From NCBI GenBank assembly GCA_024225635.1, contig JAAEMK010000042.1:1-64000 (forward strand): a stretch of DNA of 64,000 bases, given 5' to 3'. This stretch comes from Desulfobacteraceae bacterium (GTDB lineage Bacteria; Desulfobacterota; Desulfobacteria; Desulfobacterales; Desulfobacteraceae). Position 1 is the first letter of the stretch. Every line of letters starts with the position of its first letter. This document shows positions 44,677 through 53,912 of this stretch, one piece after another. Both the position numbers and the translations under genes were made by a program. A model generated the notes under the pieces. It was not told where the DNA came from. It made no database searches and was given only the letters and a program-made list of their open reading frames with translations.

Positions 44677-46737
44677 CTAGGCCTTGAAGGTGCCCAGGAT
44701 CTGTTTTAGGGTTCCGGCAAGGTCGGAGAGCCCCACGGCTTTGTCATTGACCTGGGAGCTGTTGGTGGATGCTTCTTCGGCGGATAGGCTCACGTGGGCG
44801 ATATCGCTGGCGATCTCGTTTGAGGCTGCGCTCACCTGGCTCATGTTCTCTCCCACTTCGCTGACGCCGGTGGAGGCGTTGCTGATGTTGCCGCTGATCT
44901 CGGTGGTGGCGATGGACTGCTCTTCAACGGCCGAAGCAATGGTGGAGACGATGTCGTTCATATCCGCGATTACATTGGTGACCTCCTTGATCTCGGAGAC
45001 CGTTCCCTGGGCTGTTGACTGGACGCCATTGATCTTTTCCTGGATCTCCCGGGTGGCCTCGGCTGTCTGCCGTGCAAGGTCCTTGATCTCGGAGGCGACA
45101 ACGGCAAAACCCTTGCCCGCTTCCCCGGCCCTGGCCGCCTCGATGGTGGCGTTCAAAGCAAGAAGGTTGGTCTGCTCCGAGATGTCGTTGATGGTCTCGG
45201 TCACCTGGCCGATCTCCTGGGCCGCTTTTCCCAGTTCGGCCATGGAGCCGCTGGCGTTGGCAGCCTTTTTCACGGCATCTTCGCTGATGGTCCTGGCTTT
45301 TTCCGAGTTATTTGCAATCTCGTTGATGGTGGATGTCATCTCTTCCGTGGCCGAGGCCACCATGTTGATGTTGGCCGAGGCCTCTTCCATGGCGGCGGCC
45401 ACGGAGTTGATGTTTGAATTCATCTGTTCCGTGGCGGCTGCGACCGCACCTGATTTTTCCGATGCCTCATCGGCACCCGAAGCCATCACCCCGGCAATCT
45501 CCACCAGGGAGGCGGCTGACGTATCAATGGTGTGTGTATCCTGTGTTACGGTTTTGATCAGCTCCTGGAGCCGCTCCATGAAGAGGTTGAATGCCGTGGC
45601 AAGATCGCCGATCTCATCCCCGGAGTTCACCTGGAGCCTCTTGGTTGTGTCCCCGTCCCCCTGGGCAATGTCGTAGAGCCCGTCCACCACCTGTTTGACC
45701 GGGTTGACGATGATGCTTCCTGAGACGAAGTATACGGCGGCAATCATGATGCCAAGGGTGAGAAAGCCGATGAGGATGTTGATATTGTTCAAGGTCTTGG
45801 CTTCGGCCATTACCTCATCAACGGGGATGGAAATCGCCAGGCTCCATGGGGCGCCGGTGCGGCCGAGTTCGATGGGGGCAAAGACAAACATGCTGGTCTT
45901 TCCGGTTCCAACGGCTTTGAATTCCTCAATGGCAAGTTTCCCCTCTTTGATGCTCCCATAGCTGTCTGAGCTGACAAACTCTTTTATGTTCTTTCCGATC
46001 ATCTCTTCGACGGGGTGGGCCGCAATTGCGCCGGTGTTGGTGATCAGCATCCCGTATCCGCTCTCGTAGGGATTGATTTTGAGAACCAGCTCCTTCATTG
46101 TCTTCATGGAAAAATCGTGGCCCGTCAGGCCGATAAACCGGTTCTGGTACATGATGGGAACGCAGGCGCTGACCACGGTTACCTGCTGGCCGCCGATGGC
46201 ATAGGTGACCGGCTCCATGACGGTCTCTTTTCCCGTGGCCCTCGGTTTTGAGTAGTACCCGACGGTTGTGCCGTCCTCATACTCGACACAGGGCTCCAGG
46301 TGGAGTCCGCCGGTCCTGTTCCAGTAGTGGATGAAGCGCCCGGTATCGTCGTGGCCGTCGGTGCCGGCAAATTCATTGTCCCTGCCGTCCAGGGCGTTGG
46401 GCTCCCACACCGTCCATACGCCGTCAAAACCGGGGTTTTTTACCAGGATCTCCTTCATCATGCGGCTGAGGGTGTTTCTGTCGGGCACGGCCTTAAGATC
46501 CTTGACGCCGGCAAAGACATTGGCCAGGGTCCTTGCTCCGTCCAGGGCCTCTTCGATCTCGTTCTCAATTTCAGCGGCGTACTGGCCGGCCATGGCAACG
46601 GTTTTCTCCGTGGTCATGCGTTTGGACGAATTATAGGTTTTAACGCTGATGACCGATATGGAGACAGTCAAAGACAGAAACAGGATCGTGCAGATTGATA
46701 GCAGCAGTTTTCCCTTTAAACCCATACGATTGAACAT
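44677..46737 (-). CDS. Methyl-accepting chemotaxis protein, paralogue 1
   Basis: The 686-residue receptor has a first helix (about 11-32), a dCache-like periplasmic domain (about 33-310; EPNALDGRDNEF, GRFIHYWNRTGGLHLEP, MEPVTYAIGGQQVTVVSACVP), a second helix (about 318-342), HAMP (about 343-395) and the cytoplasmic signalling domain with the conserved hairpin tip ([20 protein letters not shown], 519-538). There is no C-terminal CheR pentapeptide (it ends LGTFKA). It is one of three tandem paralogues of the same length; its sensor domain is the most diverged, for example GHDFS where the others have GIDFS. Ligand unknown. The start follows AAGGAGAG. Confidence 0.95.
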   Translation of the reverse strand: MFNRMGLKGKLLLSICTILFLSLTVSISVISVKTYNSSKRMTTEKTVAMAGQYAAEIENEIEEALDGARTLANVFAGVKDLKAVPDRNTLSRMMKEILVKNPGFDGVWTVWEPNALDGRDNEFAGTDGHDDTGRFIHYWNRTGGLHLEPCVEYEDGTTVGYYSKPRATGKETVMEPVTYAIGGQQVTVVSACVPIMYQNRFIGLTGHDFSMKTMKELVLKINPYESGYGMLITNTGAIAAHPVEEMIGKNIKEFVSSDSYGSIKEGKLAIEEFKAVGTGKTSMFVFAPIELGRTGAPWSLAISIPVDEVMAEAKTLNNINILIGFLTLGIMIAAVYFVSGSIIVNPVKQVVDGLYDIAQGDGDTTKRLQVNSGDEIGDLATAFNLFMERLQELIKTVTQDTHTIDTSAASLVEIAGVMASGADEASEKSGAVAAATEQMNSNINSVAAAMEEASANINMVASATEEMTSTINEIANNSEKARTISEDAVKKAANASGSMAELGKAAQEIGQVTETINDISEQTNLLALNATIEAARAGEAGKGFAVVASEIKDLARQTAEATREIQEKINGVQSTAQGTVSEIKEVTNVIADMNDIVSTIASAVEEQSIATTEISGNISNASTGVSEVGENMSQVSAASNEIASDIAHVSLSAEEASTNSSQVNDKAVGLSDLAGTLKQILGTFKA

Positions 46738-47086
46738 ATTAACTCTCCTTGAAACTTTATTTGATGGTCAGGGCTTTGCCTGACAATAGTTGCTGCTGGA
46801 AGTCATCAGATCCATGAACAATGTTTCACCAGTGTCGTTTTCCGGTGGACTCCATTTATAATCTTCATCATATCTTTTACCATGTTTTCATCACAATGGA
46901 TAATTGTTAGATGAAATGGGTATCAAAATCAAGAAGTATATGCGGGTCTTGCATGGAATGGCCGCCAGAATTCAAGCGCGGTCCTGGTTGTGGTAAAACT
47001 TCGGGCGGGACGGTTTTTGTAAAAAAGAGGGGACTGGATGGGTGGCACCCCCTTGGCGGGGGTGCCAGAAGGAAAAAAGAGGGGGA
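46738..47086. other. Spacer between chemoreceptor genes 1 and 2
   Basis: About 350 bases carry no gene. The left edge has the ribosome-binding site for paralogue 1, and the right edge has the hairpin of paralogue 2 (47044-47066). No sigma-28-type promoter could be placed by eye. Confidence 0.4.
47044..47066 (-). terminator. Hairpin after chemoreceptor 2
   Basis: GGCACCCCC (47044-47052) pairs with GGGGGTGCC (47058-47066). The same stem with the same surrounding text (GTGGCACCCCC, GGGGGTGCC) follows paralogue 3 at 49400-49419, showing that the intergenic region was duplicated with the genes. Confidence 0.65.
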
Positions 47087-49147
47087 TCAGGCCTTGAAGG
47101 TGCCCAGGATCTCCTTGAGTTTGCCGGCAAGCTCAGAGAGCCCATCGGCCTTGTCATTTACCTGGCCGCTGCTGTTGGAAATCTCCTCGGCAGAGTTGTT
47201 GACATAGGCTATTTCGCTGGCGATCTCATCGGAGGCCGCGCTCACCTGGCTCATGTTTTCCCCGACCTCGCTTACGCCGGTGGAGGCGTTGCTGATGTTC
47301 TCGCTGATCTCGGTGGTGGCGATGGACTGCTCCTCAACGGCCGAGGCGATGGTGGAGACAATGTCGTTCATGTCCCCGATCACGGTGGTGACCTCCTGGA
47401 TCTCGGAGACCGTTCCCTGGGCCGTTGACTGGACGCCGTTGATTTTTTCCTGGATCTCCCGGGTGGCATCGGCGGTTTGCCGGGCCAGCTCCTTGATCTC
47501 CGAGGCGACAACGGCAAAGCCCTTGCCCGCCTCTCCGGCCCTGGCCGCCTCGATGGTGGCGTTGAGGGCCAGAAGGTTGGTCTGCTCGGAGATGTCGTTG
47601 ATGGTCTCGGTCACCTTGCCGATCTCCTGGGCCGCTTTCCCAAGTTCAGCCATGGAGCCGCTGGCGTTGGCCGCCTTTTTCACGGCATCTTCACTGATGG
47701 ACCTGGCCTTTTCCGAGTTGCCGGCAATCTCGTTGATGGTGGAGGTCATCTCTTCCGTGGCCGAGGCCACCATGGTGATGTTGGAGGAGGCTTCTTCCAT
47801 GGCCGCGGCCACGGAAGAGATGTTTGAGGTCATCTCCTCGGTGGCGGCGGCCACCGTGCCGGATTTTTCCGAGGTTTCCTCTGCGCCCGAAGACATGACG
47901 CCGGCGATCTCCGCCAGGGAAGCGGCGGAAGCGTCCAGGGTATGGGTATCCGTGGTGACGGTCCTGATGAGATCCTGGAGTTTTTCCATGAACATGTTGA
48001 ATGCCTTGGCAAGTTCTCCGATCTCATCCCCGGCCAGCACATCCAGCCGTTTGGTGGTGTCCCCGTCTCCTTCGGCAATGTCGTATAGCCCTGCCACCAC
48101 CTGCTTTACCGGGGTGACGATGATGGCACCTGCAATGAAATAGACGGCGCCAATCAAAATAGCAAGGGTTATTACGGCGATGAGGATGTTTATGTTGCGA
48201 AGGGCGCGGGCCCCTGCCATGATTTCATCCAATGGGACGGACACGGCGATGCTCCAGGCGACCCCTGTCCTGCCCGGGGTGATGGGGGCAAATACAAACA
48301 CATTTTCCTTGCCGGTCATGGTCGATTTGAACTCCTCAACCGCAGGTTCACCCCGGCTGATACTGTGGTAGGTGGCCTGGGAGACGAACTCCTTGACGTT
48401 CTTGCCCACCTGGGATTTTTCCGGGTGGGCAACAATGGCGCCGGTGCCGCTTATCAAGGCTCCGTAGCCGCTGGTATAGGGTTTGATTTTCAGAACCAGC
48501 TCCCCCATGGCCTCCATGGAAAAATCGATCCCGGTGACGCCGATGACCCGGTTCTGGTATTTGACCGGGATACAGACGCTGACAACGGTCATCTGCCGGC
48601 CGCCGATCTCATACGTTACCGGTTCCATCACCACCTCTTTTCCCGTGGCCCTGGGTTTGGTGTAAAAACCTTCGGTGGTGCCGTCCTCGGCCCCTGTGCA
48701 GGGCTCAAGGTGGATGCCGCCCACCCGGTTCCAGTAGGGGATGAACCGCCCCTTGTCATCGTGGCCGTCGGCATTGGTGAAATCGGTGTCCCGGCCGTCC
48801 AGGGCATCGGGCTCCATCACCGCCCAGACTCCCAGAAATTCGGGATTGTCGGTCAGTACCTCCTTCATCATTCCGATCAAGGTTTTTCGTTCAGGCATGG
48901 TTTCCTGGGCTTTTAACCCGGAAAATAATTCAGCCAGGGTTCTTCCCGCGTCCAGGGCCTGGTCAAGCTCAAGTTGAATTTGTGCGGCGTACAGGCCGGC
49001 CATGGCCTCGGTTTTTTCCATGGCCGCCTTTTTTGACGCTGAATAGGTTTTGCTGGTTGTTATATAATTTGAGATTGCCAGGGCGGCGAATAAAATAGTG
49101 CAGATTGATAGCAGCAGTTTTCCCTTTAAACCCATATTCTTGAACAT
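47087..49147 (-). CDS. Methyl-accepting chemotaxis protein, paralogue 2
   Basis: The 686-residue receptor shares the layout of paralogue 1: helix 1, a dCache-like domain with [58 protein letters not shown], helix 2, HAMP and a signalling domain nearly identical to its neighbours. Several sensor-domain residues differ from paralogues 1 and 3, so ligand specificity may have diverged. The signalling tip is conserved ([20 protein letters not shown]). It ends LGTFKA without a pentapeptide. It lies 292 bases from the stop of... the adjacent receptor gene on the same strand and is followed by a duplicated hairpin. The ATG has a TTAGGAGAA site. Confidence 0.95.
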   Translation of the reverse strand: MFKNMGLKGKLLLSICTILFAALAISNYITTSKTYSASKKAAMEKTEAMAGLYAAQIQLELDQALDAGRTLAELFSGLKAQETMPERKTLIGMMKEVLTDNPEFLGVWAVMEPDALDGRDTDFTNADGHDDKGRFIPYWNRVGGIHLEPCTGAEDGTTEGFYTKPRATGKEVVMEPVTYEIGGRQMTVVSVCIPVKYQNRVIGVTGIDFSMEAMGELVLKIKPYTSGYGALISGTGAIVAHPEKSQVGKNVKEFVSQATYHSISRGEPAVEEFKSTMTGKENVFVFAPITPGRTGVAWSIAVSVPLDEIMAGARALRNINILIAVITLAILIGAVYFIAGAIIVTPVKQVVAGLYDIAEGDGDTTKRLDVLAGDEIGELAKAFNMFMEKLQDLIRTVTTDTHTLDASAASLAEIAGVMSSGAEETSEKSGTVAAATEEMTSNISSVAAAMEEASSNITMVASATEEMTSTINEIAGNSEKARSISEDAVKKAANASGSMAELGKAAQEIGKVTETINDISEQTNLLALNATIEAARAGEAGKGFAVVASEIKELARQTADATREIQEKINGVQSTAQGTVSEIQEVTTVIGDMNDIVSTIASAVEEQSIATTEISENISNASTGVSEVGENMSQVSAASDEIASEIAYVNNSAEEISNSSGQVNDKADGLSELAGKLKEILGTFKA

Positions 49148-49399
49148 ACATTCTCCTAAGAAGCTTCTTTTTTGTAATCAGGAATTTGTCTAACAGTTGT
49201 CGCTGTTGTCATTCGTCGGATCAATCTAAAAAAGTGCTTTTCTGTCTGGCACCCTCCTTCCCCCTCCATGGTTCTCATAACTTTTTTTGTGATTCAGTTA
49301 ATTAAGTACTCATCAATAGATGAAAGAGGACTTTAAAGCAAGGAATATATAGCGTATGGCTGTGCTCATAGGGGGCGAATCGGTCGGTACCGGGAGGGT

Positions 49400-49419
49400 G
49401 GCACCCCCCTGGGGGTGCC
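49400..49419 (-). terminator. Hairpin after chemoreceptor 3
   Basis: GGCACCCCC (49400-49408) pairs with GGGGGTGCC (49411-49419) with a 2-base loop. On the minus strand it follows the receptor stop after about 20 bases, preceded by a CTCTTTTTTAC stretch. Confidence 0.6.
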
Positions 49420-49439
49420 TGGAGTAAAAAAGAGGGGGA

Positions 49440-51500
49440 TCAGGCCTTAAAGGTGCCCAGGATCTCCTTGAGCTTGCCGGCAAGATCCGAAAGCCCCACG
49501 GCCTTGTCATTGACCTGGCCGCTGCTGTTGGACATCTCTTCGGACGAATTGTTGACATAGGCTATTTCGCTGGCGATCTCATCGGAGGCCGCGCTCACCT
49601 GGCTCATGTTTTCCCCGACCTCGCTGACGCCGGTGGAGGCGTTGCTGATGTTATCGCTGATCTCGTTGGTGGCGATGGACTGCTCCTCAACGGCCGAGGC
49701 GATGGTGGAGACGATGTCGTTCATATCTCCGATCACGGTGGTGACCTCCCGGATCTCCGAAACTGTTCCCTTGGCCGTGGACTGGACGCCGTTGATCTTT
49801 TCCTGGATCTCCCGGGTGGCTTCGGCGGTCTGCCGGGCAAGGTCCTTGATCTCGGAGGCGACAACGGCAAAGCCCTTGCCCGCCTCCCCGGCCCTGGCCG
49901 CCTCGATGGTGGCGTTCAAGGCCAGCAGGTTGGTCTGTTCCGAGATGTCGTTGATGGTCTCGGTCACCTTGCCGATCTCCTGGGCCGCCCGGCCCAGTTC
50001 GGCCATGGAGTCGCTGGCGTTGGCCGCTTTTTTCACGGCATCTTCGCTGATGCTCCTGGCCTTTTCCGAATTGCCGGCGATCTCGTTGATGGTGGAGGTC
50101 ATCTCTTCCGTGGCCGAAGCCACCATGGTGATGTTGGCGGAGGCCTCTTCCATGGCCGCTGCCACGGAAGAGATGTTCGAGGTCATCTCTTCGGTGGCGG
50201 CGGCCACCGCACCTGATTTTTCGGAGGTTTCATCGGCGCCCGAAGACATGACCCCTGCGATCTCAACCAGGGAGGCGGCGGAAGTGTCTATGGTAAAGGC
50301 ATCCGCCGTGACGGTCTTGATGAGATCCTGGAGTTTGCCCATGAACATGTTGAATGCCTTGGCCAGGTCCCCGATCTCATCCTCGGCCAGCACGTCCAGC
50401 CGTTTGGTGGTGTCCCCTTCGCCCTCGGCAATGTCATAGAGGCCCGCCACCACCTGCTTCACCGGGTTGACAATGATGGCGCCCGCGATGAAATAGACGG
50501 CGGCAACCAAAATAACAAGGGTGATAACGGCGATGAGGATGCTGATGTTGCGAAGGGAGCGGGCCCCGGCAACGATTTCATCCAGCGGGACGGACACGGC
50601 GATGCTCCAGGCTTCCCCCGTTCTGCCCGGGGTGATGGGGGCGAATACATATACACTTTTTTTGCCGGTGGTGGTGGAAAGGTGCTCTTCAACCGCTGGT
50701 TCTCCCCGGGTGATGCTGTCGTAGGTGGCCTGGAATACGAACTCCTTGATGTTCTTGCCCACCAGGGATTTGTCCGGGTGGGCAACGATGCTTCCGGTGT
50801 CCGTTGTCAAGTAACCGTAACCGCTGGTATAGGGCTTGATCTTTATAACCAGATCCGCCATGGCCTCCATGGAAAAATCGATGCCGGTGACGCCGATGAC
50901 CCGGTTCTGGAATTTGATGGGAACACAGGCGCTGACAACGGTTACCATCCGGCCGCCGATCTCATAGGCTACCGGTTCCATCACCACCTCTTTTCCCCTG
51001 GCCTTGGGTTTTGTATAGTATCCTTCGGTGGTGCCGTCATCGGGTTCGGTGCAGGGCTCCATGTGGATTCCCCCCACCCGGTTCCAATAGGGGAGGAACC
51101 GGCCCTTGGCATCGTGGCCGTAAGCATTTGCAAAATCAGAGTCCCTGCCGTCCAGGGTATTGGGCTCCATCACCACCCAGACCCCTAGGAAATCGGGATT
51201 GTCCACCAGTATATCCTTTAGCATATCGATCAGGATCGCCCGTTCCGGTAATCGGTTCTGGGCTTTCAGCCCGGAAAAGATGTGGGCCATGGTTCTTGCC
51301 GCGTCCAGGGCCATTTCAAGCTCCAGCTGGATCTGGTTGGCATACCGGCCGGCCATGGCCTCGGTTTTTTCCATGGCCACTTTTTTTGAGGCTGAATAGG
51401 TTTTGCTTGTGACCACATAGTTTGAGATTGCCAGGGCCACCAGCAGAATCGTGCAGATGGACAACAACAATTTTCCCTTTAGACCCATTTTCTTAATCAT
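49440..51500 (-). CDS. Methyl-accepting chemotaxis protein, paralogue 3
   Basis: An ORF begins at 51656, but its first 52 codons read as spurious Arg/Pro/His-rich text. The ATG at 51500 has an AGGAGGGG site 8 bases upstream and starts [14 protein letters not shown], identical in style to the other two, giving 686 residues, the same length. Domains are helix 1, a dCache-like sensor ([58 protein letters not shown]), helix 2, HAMP and the signalling domain ending LGTFKA. It is closest to paralogue 2 in the sensor, indicating a recent duplication. Probably sits in the polar chemoreceptor array. Confidence 0.95.
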   Translation of the reverse strand: MIKKMGLKGKLLLSICTILLVALAISNYVVTSKTYSASKKVAMEKTEAMAGRYANQIQLELEMALDAARTMAHIFSGLKAQNRLPERAILIDMLKDILVDNPDFLGVWVVMEPNTLDGRDSDFANAYGHDAKGRFLPYWNRVGGIHMEPCTEPDDGTTEGYYTKPKARGKEVVMEPVAYEIGGRMVTVVSACVPIKFQNRVIGVTGIDFSMEAMADLVIKIKPYTSGYGYLTTDTGSIVAHPDKSLVGKNIKEFVFQATYDSITRGEPAVEEHLSTTTGKKSVYVFAPITPGRTGEAWSIAVSVPLDEIVAGARSLRNISILIAVITLVILVAAVYFIAGAIIVNPVKQVVAGLYDIAEGEGDTTKRLDVLAEDEIGDLAKAFNMFMGKLQDLIKTVTADAFTIDTSAASLVEIAGVMSSGADETSEKSGAVAAATEEMTSNISSVAAAMEEASANITMVASATEEMTSTINEIAGNSEKARSISEDAVKKAANASDSMAELGRAAQEIGKVTETINDISEQTNLLALNATIEAARAGEAGKGFAVVASEIKDLARQTAEATREIQEKINGVQSTAKGTVSEIREVTTVIGDMNDIVSTIASAVEEQSIATNEISDNISNASTGVSEVGENMSQVSAASDEIASEIAYVNNSSEEMSNSSGQVNDKAVGLSDLAGKLKEILGTFKA

Positions 51501-52011
51501 TGAATTTCCCCTCCTGATTGGTTCGGGACAACGCCGGTCCGGGTGTTGTCTTGATGGAAAATGACGGGGTCGCAAAACACCGGTCAAGATGCGCAAAACA
51601 GGAGGGCTGGTCTTGTGAAACGCCGATGGGTGGAAGTGGTGTGCACAAATTGTCAAAGAGATATTAAGAAGGTGTTGCCCCGGGCAATAATTTAATTTTT
51701 TGATTATAAAGTCTATGGTTCTTTAAAATCAAGGGTAATTTTGGGGCGAAATATCCGGCGATGTCCGGGAACGGCCTGATCACCGTCAGGTTTTTCCATG
51801 AAAAGGATGGGAATATACTCCGGGACCATGTTGGTTAAAGAATTGAACGGCCCGTACCAATCTGGTATAATGACGGCATTTTACGGGAATGCAATTGTTT
51901 CGTGGACACCCGGGCTTGAGTTTCTTCTTAAACTGAGAAAAGTAGCTTCGATTTCCAGCGGCATACCGGTTGTGACTACTTTTCCATCAATCAGGAAAGG
52001 ATGGCGTTACG
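51501..52011. other. Divergent intergenic region before the YchF-like gene
   Basis: About 510 bases hold no gene I trust. A 94-codon frame (51798-52082) overlaps the YchF-like gene and lies across its promoter, so I reject it. The left part carries the ribosome-binding site of chemoreceptor 3. A promoter for the YchF-like gene is at 51843-51871. Confidence 0.45.
51843..51871 (+). promoter_or_regulatory. Promoter of the YchF-like operon
   Basis: TTGAAC (51843-51848) is followed after 17 bases by a perfect TATAAT (51866-51871). The transcript would start near 51878, giving a leader of about 134 bases before the ATG at 52012. Confidence 0.65.
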
Positions 52012-53082
52012 ATGAAGGTTGGTGTTATTGGGCTTCCCCAGACAGGAAAAAAGACCCTGTTTCAGATTCTTACGGGCAGTGAAGTGAAGGAAAAAACGGG
52101 GGCGGCAAAGCCCGTGCCCGGCACTGCGGATATTCTTGACACGCGCTTTGACAAGCTGGTTTCCATGTATTCGCCCAAAAAAGAGGCGAGGGCGAGGGTG
52201 GACCTGGTGCTGCTCCCCAAGATCGAGCAGGAGACCATCGCCCGGGGAGACGTTTTCAGGGATATCGTTGATATGGATGCCATATGCCATGTGGTCAGGG
52301 CCTTTGAGGACGAGGCGGTCTACCATGCCCAAGGGTCGGTGGACGCCCTTCGGGACGCGGAAATGGTCAACCAGGAGCTGCTTCTCCATGATCAGATCTT
52401 TGTGGAAAAGCGGATCGCCCGGATCAGGGAGATGGTAAAGAAGATCAAGGATGAGGAGCAGTTGAGGGAACTTGCCCTCATGGAGAAGATGCTCGCCCAC
52501 CTGGAGCAGGAGAAGCCGTTGAGGCTCATGGAGATCCCGCCGGAGGATGAACTGCTGATTCGCAGTTACCCTTTTATCACCCGGAAGGAGATGATCCTTG
52601 CCCTGAATGTCTCGGAGGAGGAACTCAACGAGACCTCACTGCTTTCGAGCCTTAAGGAACTGTGCCGCCCCCACGGGATGGAGGCCATGCAGGTTTCGGC
52701 CAAGGTGGAATCGGAGATCGCCCTGCTTGACCTTGAAGAGGAAAAGCAGGAGTTTCTCCGGGACCTTGGCATTGCAGAGACCGCACTGGGCCTTTTGACC
52801 CGGCTTTGCCTCAAGGCCCTGGGCCTGGTGTCCTTTTTCACCGTTGGCGAAGACGAGGTGCGGCAGTGGCTGGTGAGGGAGGGATCGCCTGCTCCCAAGG
52901 CCGCCGGGGTGATCCATTCGGACCTGGAGCGGGGCTTTATCCGGGCCGAGGTGATCAAGTATGACGAACTCATGGCGCTCGGGTCCGAGGCGGAGCTTAA
53001 AAAGGCGGGTAAGCTCTACCTCCAGGGAAAGGATTATGTGGTGGCTGACGGGGATATCCTTAACATTCGGTTCAAGGTGTAG
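52012..53082 (+). CDS. YchF/Obg-type GTP-binding protein
   Basis: The 356-residue protein has a P-loop GVIGLPQTGKKTLF (residues 4-17) of the YchF type, a helical coiled domain in the middle and a C-terminal TGS-like domain (FFTVGEDEVRQWLVREGSPAPKAAGVIHSDLERGFIRAEV), ending in YLQGKDYVVADGDILNIRF. G4 reads NVSEEEL, as in the YchF/OLA1 group, where the GTP-specific NKxD is altered and ATP may be preferred. YchF binds ribosomes and stress-response factors. It is slightly shorter than E. coli YchF (363). It heads an operon with an MBL-fold hydrolase and an SDR-DUF2867 protein. Confidence 0.9.
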   Translation: MKVGVIGLPQTGKKTLFQILTGSEVKEKTGAAKPVPGTADILDTRFDKLVSMYSPKKEARARVDLVLLPKIEQETIARGDVFRDIVDMDAICHVVRAFEDEAVYHAQGSVDALRDAEMVNQELLLHDQIFVEKRIARIREMVKKIKDEEQLRELALMEKMLAHLEQEKPLRLMEIPPEDELLIRSYPFITRKEMILALNVSEEELNETSLLSSLKELCRPHGMEAMQVSAKVESEIALLDLEEEKQEFLRDLGIAETALGLLTRLCLKALGLVSFFTVGEDEVRQWLVREGSPAPKAAGVIHSDLERGFIRAEVIKYDELMALGSEAELKKAGKLYLQGKDYVVADGDILNIRFKV

Positions 53083-53090
53083 GGGGGATC

Positions 53091-53909
53091 ATGGTCAAAA
53101 TACGCTGGACAGGGGCGGCGGGCCTGGACATTTCCCTGGACGGGCGAACTTTTCTGGTGGACCCCTATGTGACCCGGCCCGGCAGGTACTCCATTCTTTT
53201 TAAGGCCCTTGTTTCAGACAAGAGCGCGGTGCAATCCTTTGTGCAGGACCGGACCGGCAGGATCGCAGGCATTGTCGCCAGCCACACCCATTTTGACCAT
53301 GTGCTTGATATTCCCGGGATTGTTCCCTTTTGCCGGGGGCCTGTGGTGGGAAGCAAAAGTCTTGCCAATCTGCTTGACCGCCATGGCCTGAACCACAGGG
53401 TCAGGGTCTGCAAAGGGGGGGAGACCGTTTCCCTTGACCATGATATCTCGGTCACCATGATTCCGTCCGCCCACGGCAGGGTGTTGATGGGACGGGTTCC
53501 CTATCCCGGCGAGATCAATTCCGGTACCCGGCTTCCCATGAAAGCTTCGGGGTACGCATTGGGCGCCATGTTCATGCCCAGGCTTGTGATCAACGGCGCC
53601 ACGATTCTCCATGCCGGCAGCGCAGGTTTTGACCGGCACGCCATGGAGGGTCACACCTGTGACGTGCTGTTCATGTGCGTTCCCGGCTGGCAGCGCTCAC
53701 CGGGGTATGTCACTCGGTTTCCCCGGATGGTGGACCCAAAGATCATCGTTCCCTTTCATTATGATGATTTCACTCGTCCCCTGGGGCCGGGTCCTGGTTT
53801 CCAGATTTTGCCCCGTCTTGATATGGACGGGTTTGTCCGTGCCGTGTCCAAAAGCTGTCCCACAGCCGACATGGTGTTTTTAAACCCCAATGGGGAGCTT
53901 GAGATTTGA
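53091..53909 (+). CDS. MBL-fold metal-dependent hydrolase (UlaG-like)
   Basis: The 272-residue protein has the metallo-beta-lactamase motif SHTHFDHV (H65, H67, D69, H70) and a second His in NGATILHAGSAGF, with a conserved H in IVPFHYDD at the end. It resembles the UlaG/YtkL group that hydrolyses lactones or phosphodiester bonds, or acts on nucleotide or lipid substrates. It has no signal peptide. It starts 8 bases after the YchF-like gene and is followed after 3 bases by an SDR-family gene, so one transcript is likely. Substrate unknown. Confidence 0.87.
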   Translation: MVKIRWTGAAGLDISLDGRTFLVDPYVTRPGRYSILFKALVSDKSAVQSFVQDRTGRIAGIVASHTHFDHVLDIPGIVPFCRGPVVGSKSLANLLDRHGLNHRVRVCKGGETVSLDHDISVTMIPSAHGRVLMGRVPYPGEINSGTRLPMKASGYALGAMFMPRLVINGATILHAGSAGFDRHAMEGHTCDVLFMCVPGWQRSPGYVTRFPRMVDPKIIVPFHYDDFTRPLGPGPGFQILPRLDMDGFVRAVSKSCPTADMVFLNPNGELEI

Positions 53910-53912
53910 TCC

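Noticed and set aside
51798-52082. A 94-codon plus-strand frame overlapping the YchF-like start
   Set aside because: It covers the TTGAAC/TATAAT promoter and overlaps the P-loop coding region in another frame; no motif is visible.
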